Origin: JAMXLO01 sp041487355
GTDB taxonomy: Bacteria; Pseudomonadota; Alphaproteobacteria; Acetobacterales; Acetobacteraceae
Reading direction: 5' to 3'
Assembly (NCBI GenBank): GCA_041487355.1
Contig: JBGPND010000002.1
Location: 29,037-93,036 of the forward strand
Length of the DNA stretch: 64,000 nt
The position numbers and the translations under genes are program-made. Under the pieces are notes generated by a model that saw only the letters and a program-made list of their open reading frames with translations, did not search any database and had not been told where the DNA came from. Shown here one piece after another: positions 37,844-46,798 of the stretch (within the stretch, counting starts at the first letter, position 1; the number at the start of each line of letters is the position of its first letter).

Positions 37844-39531
37844 GCCGTGGCTCCCAACAGATCGTCGGCCGCGGCGCGGGCCGCTTCGGTGACGGTCTCG
37901 CCGGCCAGCATGCGAGCGATCTCCTCGCGCCGCGCCAGCGCGTCGAGCTGGTCCACCAGCGTCGCGGCACGGCCGCGCGTGGCCAGCTTCGAGACGCGAA
38001 GATGCGCACTGCCGCGTGCCGCCACCTGCGGGCTGTGAGTCACCACCAGCACCTGAACACGCTCCGCCACCCGGGTCAGCCGTTCGCCGACCGCCGCCGC
38101 AGTGGCTCCGCCGACATCGGCGTCCACCTCGTCGAACACCAGGGTTGGCACGGGCGAACCGGATGACATCACGACCTTCAGTGCAAGCATCAGCCGCGAC
38201 AGCTCCCCGCCGGAGGCGATCCGACCCAGCGGGGCCAACTCCTGCCCCGGGTTGGTGGCGATCAGGAAGCGCACCAGATCCGCGCCACCCGGTCCCCAGT
38301 CGACCTCCGCCAGCGCGGCCACTTCGGCGTGAAAGCGCGCCTTGTTCAGCCTGAGCGGCGGCAGTTCCTTGGCCACCGCGCGGTCCAGCCTGGTCGCGGC
38401 GGCCCGGCGTGCCGTCCCTAGCAAGGCAGCGCTTGCCTTATAAGACTCGCGCCCACGATGGACCGCCTGCTCCAGCGCAGCCACTTCTGCCGCCCCGGTA
38501 TCCAGCGCGGCCAGCCGCGCGCACAGCGCATCGAGCAGCGCCGGCAGCTTCGGCACGGTGACGGCATGCTTTCGCGCGACCGCACGCAACGCGAACAACC
38601 GCTCCTCTGACTGCTCCAGCAGGCGCGGATCGACATCGGCATCGGCCGCCATCCTGGTCAGCAGGCTCTCCGCTTCGGCCAGCGCCTCCTCGGCACGCTC
38701 CAGCGCAGCGAGGGCGGGCGCAGCCGGATTGGCGGCATCCGGCTGGTTCGGCGCGACCAGTCGCTGCAACGTGCGTGATGCGGCGCGCAACGACGCGGCC
38801 GGGCCGGTGCTGCGCCGGTCGCGCGGAGCAAGCTCGGCAAGCGCCGCCGCGATCGCCTCGACCCGCCGCTCGCCTTGCTGCAACCGCTGCCGCTCATTCG
38901 CCAGCCGCTCGTCCTCGCCCTCCTGTGGAGCCAGAGCGGCCAGCTCCTCCACCGCGTGACGCAGCCACTCCTCGTCGCGCTCCGCCTCGGCGATCGCCTC
39001 GCGCGCGGCCTCCAGCGCTGCCAGCGCGCCGCGCCACTCGCGCCACGCCGCCGCGGTCGCATCACGCAGCGGCTGTGGCATGCCGAACGCGTCGAGCAAA
39101 GCGACGTGGCTTGCCGGATCGGCCAGGCCGATCTGCTCGTGCTGGCCCTGCACTTCCACCAGCAGGGCCCCGGCACGCCGCAGCAGCGCGACACCAACCG
39201 GCTGGTCGTTGATGAAGGCGCGTGACCGTCCGTCCTTCGTCAGCACGCGGCGGAGCACGACCTCGTCTTCCGCCTCCAACCCCTGCTCCGCCAGCAGAGC
39301 GGAAATCGGGTGGCCCGCCGGCGGTGCAAAGGATGCGCTCACGCTCGCCTGTTCGGCGCCTGGACGCACCAATCCAGCCTCCGCCCGGGCGCCCAGCGCA
39401 AGACCGAGGCTGTCGAGCAGGATCGACTTGCCCGCGCCGGTCTCCCCGGTCAGCACCGTCAACCCGGCGCCGAACGACAGGTCCAGCCGCTCGATCAGCA
39501 CCACGTCGCGGATGGAGAGGGCGCTAAGCAT
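37840..39531 (-). CDS. recN: DNA repair protein RecN
   Basis: RecN is an SMC-like ATPase that holds broken DNA ends during double-strand-break repair. The 563-residue protein has Walker A LTGETGAGKSILLDSLGLAL near residue 28 and an ABC-type signature and Walker B near the C-terminus (LASGGELSRLMLALKVV, TLVFDEVDADVGG), separated by a long alanine- and arginine-rich coiled coil. ATG 39531 lies 26 bases after the bamD stop. LigA is translationally coupled to it. Confidence 0.95.
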   Translation of the reverse strand: MLSALSIRDVVLIERLDLSFGAGLTVLTGETGAGKSILLDSLGLALGARAEAGLVRPGAEQASVSASFAPPAGHPISALLAEQGLEAEDEVVLRRVLTKDGRSRAFINDQPVGVALLRRAGALLVEVQGQHEQIGLADPASHVALLDAFGMPQPLRDATAAAWREWRGALAALEAAREAIAEAERDEEWLRHAVEELAALAPQEGEDERLANERQRLQQGERRVEAIAAALAELAPRDRRSTGPAASLRAASRTLQRLVAPNQPDAANPAAPALAALERAEEALAEAESLLTRMAADADVDPRLLEQSEERLFALRAVARKHAVTVPKLPALLDALCARLAALDTGAAEVAALEQAVHRGRESYKASAALLGTARRAAATRLDRAVAKELPPLRLNKARFHAEVAALAEVDWGPGGADLVRFLIATNPGQELAPLGRIASGGELSRLMLALKVVMSSGSPVPTLVFDEVDADVGGATAAAVGERLTRVAERVQVLVVTHSPQVAARGSAHLRVSKLATRGRAATLVDQLDALARREEIARMLAGETVTEAARAAADDLLGATA

Positions 39532-39557
39532 GCGGCGGCCCCTGCTGCCGCATTCGA

Positions 39558-40424
39558 TCAGAAGATCGAATGCCAGGTGCGGGAGAAGAAGCCGCGCTCA
39601 TCCTGCCTGCGCGGCGGCCCCGCCTGCTGCACCAGACCACCGTCGAACAGGTTGTTATAGCTGTCCTCGTACCACTGGCTACCGGGATAGTTGTACCCGA
39701 GCACGGAAGCCGTCTTCTTCGCCTGATCGCGCAGACCGAGGAGCAGGTAGATCTCGGTCAGCCGGTGCAGCGCCTCCGGCACGTGGTTGGTGGTCTGGTA
39801 GTCGTCCACCACGCGCTGGAACCGGCCGATCGCCGCCTCATACAGATGCTGGCTCTCGTACCAGCGGCCGATCTCCATCTCCTTGCCGGCCAGGTGGTCG
39901 CGGCACAGATCGATCTTCAGCCGCGCGTCGCGGGCATAGGCGCTGTCGGGGAAGCGGTTCACCACCTCCTGCAGCGCGTTCATCGCCAGCTCGGTGCCCC
40001 GCTGGTCGCGCTGGATGTCGGCGATCTGCTCATAGTAGCTGAGCGCGCGCAGATAGTACGCGTAGGCAACGTCGCGATGCGTCGGATGGAGCTGGATGAA
40101 GCGGTCCAGCGTGCCGATCGCATCGGTATAGTGGTTCTGCAGATACTGCGTGTAGCCCTGCATGAGCTGCGCATTCACCGCCCAGGTCGAATACGGGTAG
40201 TTCTGCTCCACCAGGTTGAACTGATCGGTGGCGGAGGCGAAGCGGCGGGCATTCAGCGCGTCAACACCGTTGTTGTACAGATCTTCGACCGGAGCCGAGG
40301 GGGCGTTACTGTTGGCCTCCTCGTCCTTGGAGCTGCCGCAACCGGCAAGCACGGGAAGCAATGCAACCAGGCTGAGCACGAAACGGCGCAGCGCGTGGCG
40401 CGAGTTCGGGTGAATCGGTTCCAT
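39558..40424 (-). CDS. bamD: Outer-membrane assembly lipoprotein BamD (ComL)
   Basis: BamD is the essential lipoprotein of the BAM complex that inserts beta-barrel proteins. The 288-residue product has a signal peptide with lipobox LAGC, then TPR repeats beginning VEDLYNNGVDALNARRFASA, with FNLVEQNYPYSTWAVNAQLM and the conserved ELAMNALQEVVNRFPDSAYA. The start ATG 40424 has only a weak ribosome site. Readings that begin further upstream enter the palindromic repeat and are not real. It precedes recN, as is usual in alphaproteobacteria. Confidence 0.95.
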   Translation of the reverse strand: MEPIHPNSRHALRRFVLSLVALLPVLAGCGSSKDEEANSNAPSAPVEDLYNNGVDALNARRFASATDQFNLVEQNYPYSTWAVNAQLMQGYTQYLQNHYTDAIGTLDRFIQLHPTHRDVAYAYYLRALSYYEQIADIQRDQRGTELAMNALQEVVNRFPDSAYARDARLKIDLCRDHLAGKEMEIGRWYESQHLYEAAIGRFQRVVDDYQTTNHVPEALHRLTEIYLLLGLRDQAKKTASVLGYNYPGSQWYEDSYNNLFDGGLVQQAGPPRRQDERGFFSRTWHSIF

Positions 40425-40459
40425 CGCGCCACTTATACCATGTCGTGCCGTGACGCGAA

Positions 40460-40592
40460 GCGGCCGCTTCAGCCGGAATGATGGGTATCGCTCCGCTCGA
40501 CCCATCCTACGCCGCTCCGCCGCAACAACCTGTAGGATGGGTCGAGCGCAGCGATACCCATCACGACGGGCGAGGTGTGCTGAAGCCGCCGA
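40460..40592. repeat. Shortened member of the 162-bp palindromic element family
   Basis: Core arms GATGGGTATCGCT and its complement flank a loop, and the ends carry CTTCAGC and GCTGAAG, the TTCAG motif of the 162-base copies. Internal arms are shorter than in those copies. The element fills most of the gap between lpxC and bamD. Confidence 0.75.
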
Positions 40593-40598
40593 GGGCGG

Positions 40599-41528
40599 TC
40601 AGGCAGCTTCGGCTGCGAGAGGTTCCGCCGAGATCTCCCGCCATGCCGCCGCATCGCTGAACAAGCCACGCAGCAGCCGGTTGTTCAGCGCGTGGCCGGA
40701 ACGATGAGCGATGAACCGCCCGCACAGCGGGCCGCCGGCAAGTGCCAGGTCGCCCACGGCGTCCAGCAACTTGTGGCGGGCGAACTCGTCCCGCATGCGC
40801 AACCCGGCCGGATTCAGCACGCGCGCCTGATCGACCACGACGGCATTGTCCAGACTGCCGCCCCGGGCGTAGCCGGCGGCGCGCATCTGGTCGATTTCCT
40901 CGGCGAGCGTGAACGTGCGGGCACGCGCCAACTCGTGGCGGAAGCTCTCCGGCGTCAGGCCAAGCGAAAGTGCCTGGCGGCCGATCGCCGCCGCAGCGAA
41001 ATCGATGGACAGCGCCATATCGAGGCCGGTGCTGCCGGGCTTCGCCGGTCGAAGCTCGGCGAAGGCATCGCCGTCGCTGACGCGGACCGGGCGGCGCACC
41101 TGGATCACCGACCGTGGCGCATCCTGTTCGATGCTTCCGGCGCAATCGAGCAGGAACAGAAATGGCGCGGCAGACCCGTCGAGAATTGGCAGCTCTGGGC
41201 CATCGACCTCGATCAGCACGTTGTCGATCGCGCTCCCGACGAGCGCAGCCATCAGGTGCTCGACCGTGCCGATCCGGGCGATCCCGTCAGCAAGCCCGAG
41301 CACGGTGGCAAGCCTGGTATCCACGACGTGGTCGAAGCGCGCCGGGATACCGATGCCAAGATCGGTGCGACGGAAGATGATGCCGTGTCCCGGCTGCGCC
41401 GGCCGCAAGGTCAGGTTGGCGCGCAGTCCGGAATGCAGCCCGACGCCGACGCACCCGATCGGCGCTTTCAGCGTCCGTTGACGCCACGCGGTGAGCTCGG
41501 GGACCAGGTTCAGCGGCAGACCGTCCAT
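40599..41528 (-). CDS. lpxC: UDP-3-O-acyl-N-acetylglucosamine deacetylase LpxC
   Basis: LpxC catalyses the committed step of lipid A synthesis, removing the acetyl group from UDP-3-O-acyl-GlcNAc. The 309-residue protein has the zinc ligands H91 in TVEHLMAAL and H252 and D256 in DEFARHKLLDAVGDL, and the catalytic H279 in HRSGHALNN. A short alanine-rich tail ends the protein. The 165 bases upstream separate it from ftsZ and contain an AT-rich stretch around 41630-41690, so it may have its own promoter. The lpxC after ftsZ position is conserved in proteobacteria. Confidence 0.96.
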   Translation of the reverse strand: MDGLPLNLVPELTAWRQRTLKAPIGCVGVGLHSGLRANLTLRPAQPGHGIIFRRTDLGIGIPARFDHVVDTRLATVLGLADGIARIGTVEHLMAALVGSAIDNVLIEVDGPELPILDGSAAPFLFLLDCAGSIEQDAPRSVIQVRRPVRVSDGDAFAELRPAKPGSTGLDMALSIDFAAAAIGRQALSLGLTPESFRHELARARTFTLAEEIDQMRAAGYARGGSLDNAVVVDQARVLNPAGLRMRDEFARHKLLDAVGDLALAGGPLCGRFIAHRSGHALNNRLLRGLFSDAAAWREISAEPLAAEAA

Positions 41529-41693
41529 GCGCCTCGTCTCGTGTCACTCGAGGCACCCGGAACTGGTGGGCGCCACAGCCGAGCGCAAGCTAGTTGCCCG
41601 CCACCGAGCTTGGCCAGTCAATGTTTGTTTCTGAGTGTTTCTCTGTAAACCATTGATCCTATGGATTTTTCACGAATAGGAGTGTAACCGGCT

Positions 41694-43328
41694 TCAGGAT
41701 GACTGGCGCCGCAGGAATGCCGGGATATCGAGTCCCGTCACTTCCTCCGCCGCGGTCTGCCGCACCGAGGCGCGCGGCGGCTCGGCGCGCGCCTCGTGGA
41801 CCACCGGTTCGGCCCTGACTTGTGCCGGTCCGGACGGCGCGGCCGAAGGTTGATGCCGCCGCCGGAATGCCCCCGTCACCGTGCTGAACAGGCTGGGGCG
41901 GGACAACTCGGCTGCCGGCTGGACCCGCGCGGTTGCGGCGACCGGGCGCGATGGCTCCGCGAACAGGCTCGCCCCGGATGAGCCGGGCCGAGGCGCCGCC
42001 TGCTGCGTCGACGCGGGGGCGACGCACAGGGCCTGCACGGTCGCGGACACACTCTGCACCGGCGTGACGACGGCGGCGTGCGCGTGTGTGCCCGGCTGGA
42101 AGTCGACCACGGCCAGCGCCTCCATCATCGACGCGGTCGCCGGCAGCGCATCCCCCACGGCGACGACCTGTGGCGCGGCATGTCGCAATGCGTGGGCGGC
42201 CATCATCGATGCGGGGGCGGGGCTGGCGCCGGCCGGCATCGCCAGGGCGAGACCCGACCCGGCCGTCGCCTGCATGGGCAGCGGGATCGGCGCAGGCGCC
42301 GGCATCGCGCCGCCGCCCACCGCGACCAGGCGCGGACGCTCTCGCTCGGTCTGTGCCGGCGAGTCGATGCCGGTGGCGACGACCGAGACGCGGATGCGCC
42401 CCTGCAGTTCAGGGTCGATCGCCGAGCCGAAGATGATGTTCGCCTCCTCGTCGACTTCCTCGCGGATGCGATTCGCCGCCTGGTCCACCTCGAACAGCGT
42501 CAGGTCGTCGCCGCCGGTGATATTGATCAGCAGGCCGCGCGCACCGGCCATCGAGGTGTCTTCCAGCAGCGGATTGCTGATCGCCGCCTCGGAGGCGCGG
42601 ATGGCGCGATTCTCGCCCTCTGCCTCGCCGGTGCCCATCATCGCCTTGCCCATCTCCGCCATCACCGTGCGGATATCGGCAAAGTCCAGGTTCACTAGGC
42701 CGGGCGCCATCATCAGGTCGGTCACGCCGCGCACGCCCATGTACAGCACCTGGTCGGCCATCTTGAACGCGTCCTTCCAGGTGGTGCGCTCATTGGCCAT
42801 GCGGAAGAGATTCTGGTTGGGTATCACGATCAGCGTGTCGACGAACTGCTGCAGCTCCTCGATCCCCTGATCGGCACAGCGCGCACGGCGGATGCCCTCG
42901 AAGCCAAACGGCTTGGTCACCACGCCGACGGTCAGGATGTTGCGCTCACGCGCCATGCGCGCGATCACCGGCGCCGCGCCGGTACCGGTGCCGCCGCCCA
43001 TGCCGGCAGTGATGAACAGCATGTGCGCGCCGTCGAGGTGGCGATACAGCTCGTCCGCCGCCTCCTCGGCCGCTGCCTTGCCGATCTCCGGCTTCGCGCC
43101 GGCGCCAAGGCCCTGCGTGATGTTCGGACCGAGCTGGATGCGCCGGTCCGCGCGACTGTGCATGAGCTGCTGCGCGTCGGTGTTGGCGACGACGAACTCC
43201 ACGCCCTGCAGGTTCGCCGCGATCATGTTGTCGACCGCATTGGTGCCGCCGCCGCCGACGCCGATGACGGTGATGCGCGGGCTGAAGTCGGTAGTCGGGG
43301 TCGGTGGAATGGTGAGATTCAGAGTCAT
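41694..43328 (-). CDS. ftsZ: Cell-division GTPase FtsZ
   Basis: FtsZ polymerises into the Z ring that recruits the divisome. Residues 17-330 are the tubulin-like core with the GTP motif GGGTGTG at 111-117 and the T7 loop NLDFADIRTVM. A long linker (about 340-530), rich in alanine, proline and methionine, follows; this brings the length to 544, beyond E. coli but usual for alphaproteobacteria. The C-terminal peptide GLDIPAFLRRQ, near 532-542, binds FtsA and ZipA-like partners. A GGGGGAG site precedes the start. ftsA ends 73 bases upstream. Confidence 0.97.
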   Translation of the reverse strand: MTLNLTIPPTPTTDFSPRITVIGVGGGGTNAVDNMIAANLQGVEFVVANTDAQQLMHSRADRRIQLGPNITQGLGAGAKPEIGKAAAEEAADELYRHLDGAHMLFITAGMGGGTGTGAAPVIARMARERNILTVGVVTKPFGFEGIRRARCADQGIEELQQFVDTLIVIPNQNLFRMANERTTWKDAFKMADQVLYMGVRGVTDLMMAPGLVNLDFADIRTVMAEMGKAMMGTGEAEGENRAIRASEAAISNPLLEDTSMAGARGLLINITGGDDLTLFEVDQAANRIREEVDEEANIIFGSAIDPELQGRIRVSVVATGIDSPAQTERERPRLVAVGGGAMPAPAPIPLPMQATAGSGLALAMPAGASPAPASMMAAHALRHAAPQVVAVGDALPATASMMEALAVVDFQPGTHAHAAVVTPVQSVSATVQALCVAPASTQQAAPRPGSSGASLFAEPSRPVAATARVQPAAELSRPSLFSTVTGAFRRRHQPSAAPSGPAQVRAEPVVHEARAEPPRASVRQTAAEEVTGLDIPAFLRRQSS

Positions 43329-43401
43329 AGCGACTTCTCCCCCAGTCGTGTCGAGTCGTTGAAGCGGTTGTTACGCCAGATGTTTCGATTCGCGCCCTGC
43401 A

Positions 43402-44703
43402 TCAGACGCGCTCTTTCAAAAAATTGACGATCCGGCGGATGAAGCCCGCTGGGCGTTCGGCTTGCAGGTCGACGTCCTGCATGGTGCGTCCCTCGCCGGA
43501 CGCCCAGGCCAGCAGGCCGGCGGCGGTGGCGAAGGCGGGGCCGGATGCCGAGTCGGGCAGGCCGCGCAATGCAATGGGACGACCAAGGCGCACCTGCTTG
43601 TTCAGAATGCGTCCCGCCATTTCGCGCACGCCGGCGAGCTGGCAGGCACCACCGGTCAGCACCACGCGTGTGCCGGCTGCGCGGGTGAGGCCGGAGCTGT
43701 CGAGCCGCTCCTTCACCATCTCGAAAGTCTCTTCCAGCCGCGGGCGAATGATGCTCACCACCATGCTGCGCGGCACCTTCGCGATCTGGTGCTCCTCCTC
43801 GCCGACCAGCGGCACCGGCAGCATCTCGCGCTCATCGTCGGGGCAGGACTGCACGTTGCCGTAGAGGGTCTTCAGCCGCTCCGCATGCGCGACCGGCGTC
43901 GACAGCAGCCGGGCGAGATCGTTGGTGACATGCACGCCACCGATCGGAAGCTGCGCGGTGTGCAGCAACTGGCCTTCGGCGAACACCGCCATTCCAGTGG
44001 TGCCGCCGCCCATGTCGACGACGGTGGCGCCGAGTTCGCGTTCATCGGCCACCAGTGTCGCGAGGCCGGCGGCCATCGGCGCGGATACCAGTTCGCCGAT
44101 ATCGAGGTCGCAGCGTGCGATGCAGGCGCCCAACGAACGCAGCGCCGTCGAGGCGGCGTCGATGATATGCAGCCGGGCGGTGAGCTCCTCGCAGAACAGG
44201 CCGCGCGGATCCGCCACCCGATCGGTTTGGTCCACCGAGAATGCCAGCGGCAAAGCGTGGATCGGCTCGCGCCCTTCGGCGGCGGCACGCGCCCTGCCCT
44301 CGTTCACCACGCGGCGGATGTCATGCTCTTCCACCGCGCGGCCGCCGACCGGCCATTGCACGTTGAACAGGCGCGATTCCGGCTGGCCGCAGGTGAGGTT
44401 GACGGTGACGGAGCGAAGCCGTGTGTCCGCCATGTCCTCGGCCTGGCCGACCGAGGCGCGAATCGCACGCTCGGCTGCTTCGAGATCGACGATGCCGCCG
44501 CCGCGCACGCCGCGGCCCTTCTGCCAGCCGAAGCCAAGAACGCGCAGCGTTCCGTCGGTTTCCGTGCGGCCGATCAGGCAGGCAATCTTTGTGGTGCCGA
44601 TATCCAGCACGCCGAACGGCCCGGTGCGCCCATGCCGCGGACGCGCGGGTTCGTCCGGCCCGGTCGGCGGAGGCGGCAGCACGCGACGCGACATGTCGTT
44701 CAT
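43402..44703 (-). CDS. ftsA: Cell-division protein FtsA
   Basis: FtsA is the actin-like protein that tethers FtsZ to the membrane. The 433-residue protein has the ATP-binding elements FGVLDIGTTKIACLIGR near residue 30, ATVVDMGGGTTGMAVF near 212 and RVVLTGGACQLAGVREMA near 352. The C-terminus GFIRRIVNFLKERV is a clear amphipathic membrane-targeting helix. The start at 44703 has GGAG eight bases upstream and follows the ftsQ stop by 13 bases; a second ATG lies three codons in. A proline-rich leader (RVLPPPPTGPDEPARP) precedes the core. Confidence 0.96.
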   Translation of the reverse strand: MNDMSRRVLPPPPTGPDEPARPRHGRTGPFGVLDIGTTKIACLIGRTETDGTLRVLGFGWQKGRGVRGGGIVDLEAAERAIRASVGQAEDMADTRLRSVTVNLTCGQPESRLFNVQWPVGGRAVEEHDIRRVVNEGRARAAAEGREPIHALPLAFSVDQTDRVADPRGLFCEELTARLHIIDAASTALRSLGACIARCDLDIGELVSAPMAAGLATLVADERELGATVVDMGGGTTGMAVFAEGQLLHTAQLPIGGVHVTNDLARLLSTPVAHAERLKTLYGNVQSCPDDEREMLPVPLVGEEEHQIAKVPRSMVVSIIRPRLEETFEMVKERLDSSGLTRAAGTRVVLTGGACQLAGVREMAGRILNKQVRLGRPIALRGLPDSASGPAFATAAGLLAWASGEGRTMQDVDLQAERPAGFIRRIVNFLKERV

Positions 44704-44716
44704 CGTGGTGCTCCGG

Positions 44717-45580
44717 TCACGTGGGCTTTTTCGGCGGTGGCGTGGCGGCGGTGTCGGTGTGCGGATCAGGCTTCGGGCGCAGCACCAGCCGGTCGGCGAG
44801 GCGCAGGTCGATGGCGGCGAGCGGGCGATCGAGCAGCGAATGCTCCTGCTGGAGCTGCGCCAGCCGATCGAGCGCGGGGATCTCGTGCCCCTCCGGCAAC
44901 AGCACATCGGCGCCGTTGTTGAGGTGCAGGTTCCAGCGCCGCTCAGCGACCCGCACCGCGGCGACGACGCGCCTCTGCAGGTCGGGCCGTTCGGTCAGCG
45001 CGTCGATCAGCATCGCCGCGGCGACGGGCGCGCCGAGTCCGACCACGAGCGGGAGCTGGCGGAATTCGGCGATGTTCTGGTTCGCGACCAGCTGGCCGCT
45101 TCGGTCGATCAGCACGAACTTGCCCTGGTTCTGCCAGATGGCGAACGGGCGACGTTCCTGCAGAAAGACGACGACGGTGCCGGGCAGGCGTCGCTCGACC
45201 GTGGCGTGCTCGACCCAGGACAGGGTCTCCACGCGCTGGCGCGCCATTTCCACGGAGAAGCCGAGAATCGGATCGCCCATGGTCACACCGAGTGCCGCGC
45301 GCAGCAGCGGTTCGGGCGTATTGGCGCGGCCTTCGATCACCACGTCGGTGACGCGCAGGCCGGCGAAGGCGGTGGCGCCGCCGAAGCGTTCGCGCAGCGT
45401 GGCGAGCGTGCCGCCAGGTGAGGCCGAGTGCACGGCGATCACCCCAAGCAGAATCACCAGTACCGTGAAGGCAACCCAGCCCGCGGGGCGCAGCAGGTGC
45501 TTCTGCCGGCGCAACAGCAGCTTCCACCGGCCAGGCCGGTCGTTGATCGAATTGCGCGGGCTGCGGATCACGCGCGGCAT
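44717..45580 (-). CDS. ftsQ: Cell-division protein FtsQ
   Basis: FtsQ links cytoplasmic and periplasmic divisome parts. The 287-residue protein has a basic cytoplasmic start (to about residue 35), one membrane helix WVAFTVLVILLGVIAVHSA, the POTRA domain starting VTDVVIEGRANTPEPLLRAA near 77 and the FtsQ domain with WVEHATVERRLPGTVVVFLQ near 117. The C-terminal tail is proline-rich. It overlaps the end of ddl by 13 bases. Confidence 0.94.
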   Translation of the reverse strand: MPRVIRSPRNSINDRPGRWKLLLRRQKHLLRPAGWVAFTVLVILLGVIAVHSASPGGTLATLRERFGGATAFAGLRVTDVVIEGRANTPEPLLRAALGVTMGDPILGFSVEMARQRVETLSWVEHATVERRLPGTVVVFLQERRPFAIWQNQGKFVLIDRSGQLVANQNIAEFRQLPLVVGLGAPVAAAMLIDALTERPDLQRRVVAAVRVAERRWNLHLNNGADVLLPEGHEIPALDRLAQLQQEHSLLDRPLAAIDLRLADRLVLRPKPDPHTDTAATPPPKKPT

Positions 45581-46488
45581 GTCGCGTTCTCCACCATCCA
45601 GGCGCAGAGCTCAGGGAAGCTCATGCCGAGATGTGCTGCCTGCTCGGGCAGTAAAGATGTGGGCGTGAGGCCGGGCTGCGTGTTGATCTCGAGCAGAACG
45701 AGTCGGCCGGGTTCGCCCGATGTGTCGTCGTAGCGGAAGTCGGCGCGCGTCGCGCCGCGGCAGCCGAGCGCACGATGCGCGGCGAGTGCGACATCGAGTG
45801 CGCGGTCGTACATGTCGGGGTGCACGCGCGCCGGGATAATGTGGCGCGAGCCGCGGTCGGCGTATTTTGATTCGTAGTCGTAGAACACGCCGGCTTCGGC
45901 GATGATCTCGGTCACCGCGAGAGCGCGGTCCCCCATCACGCCGACGGTGAGCTCGCGGCCGGGGATGTATTCCTCGACCAGCGCGGACTTGCCATAGCGC
46001 CAGGCGCGGGCGACTTCGGCACGGCGGTTGTCGCCGCGCTTGATGATCTCGACGCCAACCGACGAGCCTTCGTTCATCGGCTTTACCACGTACGGCAGAG
46101 GCAACGGATCGGCGGCTGCCAGTTCGTCCGTCGGCACGACGCGGCCGCGCGCGATCGGCAGGCCGGCTGCGGCGAACACCGCCTTGGCCGCGACCTTGTC
46201 CATGGCGAGCGCAGAGGCGCGCACGCCGGAATGCGTGTAGGGGATGGCGAGCCAGTCGAGCACGCCCTGGATCGCACCATCCTCGCCGAAGCGGCCATGC
46301 AGCGCGTTGAACACTGCGTCCGGCCGTGGGCTGAGCGCGGTGATGATGGCGGTGAGGTCTTCACCCACCTCGATCGGGGTCACTTCGAAGCCGGCTTCGC
46401 GCAGAGCGATGATCACCTGCTCCCCACTGGAGAGACTGACCTCGCGTTCGGCGGAGATGCCGCCGTAGAGTACCGCGACACGGGTCAT
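45568..46488 (-). CDS. ddl: D-alanine-D-alanine ligase
   Basis: Ddl joins two D-alanines for the peptidoglycan stem. The 306-residue protein begins RVAVLYGGISAEREVSLSSG, has the ATP-grasp loop NEGSSVGVEI near residue 142 and the metal site EINTQPGLTPTSL near 268. The start is taken at ATG 46488; an in-frame GTG at 46503 adds five residues without a better ribosome site. Upstream lies a composite palindrome of nearly 300 bases, so this and the following ftsQ, ftsA and ftsZ genes may depend on a promoter here as well as on read-through. Confidence 0.94.
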   Translation of the reverse strand: MTRVAVLYGGISAEREVSLSSGEQVIIALREAGFEVTPIEVGEDLTAIITALSPRPDAVFNALHGRFGEDGAIQGVLDWLAIPYTHSGVRASALAMDKVAAKAVFAAAGLPIARGRVVPTDELAAADPLPLPYVVKPMNEGSSVGVEIIKRGDNRRAEVARAWRYGKSALVEEYIPGRELTVGVMGDRALAVTEIIAEAGVFYDYESKYADRGSRHIIPARVHPDMYDRALDVALAAHRALGCRGATRADFRYDDTSGEPGRLVLLEINTQPGLTPTSLLPEQAAHLGMSFPELCAWMVENATCRA

Positions 46489-46504
46489 GGTAGGGACCGA
46501 CACA

Positions 46505-46797
46505 ATACGTCATACCCGGGCTTGACCTGGGTATCTGCACCAGCAGCGGTGCCGCGATGGATGGCCGGGTCAAGCCCCATAGGCATCAGGATAAGGGCGT
46601 CGGCGGGGAGTACTTTGGCTGGAGGCACCGTTCCCTCCACGTCATGGCCGGGCTTGGCCCGGCCATCCATCGCGGCAGCGGTGCTTGGACGGATGCCCGG
46701 GTCAAGCCCGGGCATGACGGGGGAGAGGACGTTCGCCTCCACACAGGCCCTTATCCTGATGCCTATGGGGTCAAGCCCTGCCATGACGGTGAAGCGT
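46505..46797. repeat. Composite nested palindrome between murB and ddl
   Basis: Outer arms of 24 bases (46574-46598 and 46747-46770, containing CATAGGCATCAGGATAAGGG) enclose further palindromes, including GGCCGGGCTTGGCCCGGCC near 46646 and GATGCCCGGGTCAAGCCCGG near 46692. A half-palindrome related to these also starts at 46508. It fills the whole gap and appears to be several dispersed repeats nested into each other. Confidence 0.85.
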
Positions 46798-46798
46798 G

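Noticed and set aside
41529..41693. A possible lpxC promoter with TTGACT on the minus strand
   Set aside because: No acceptable -10 sequence lies 16 to 18 bases downstream, so the site is not annotated.
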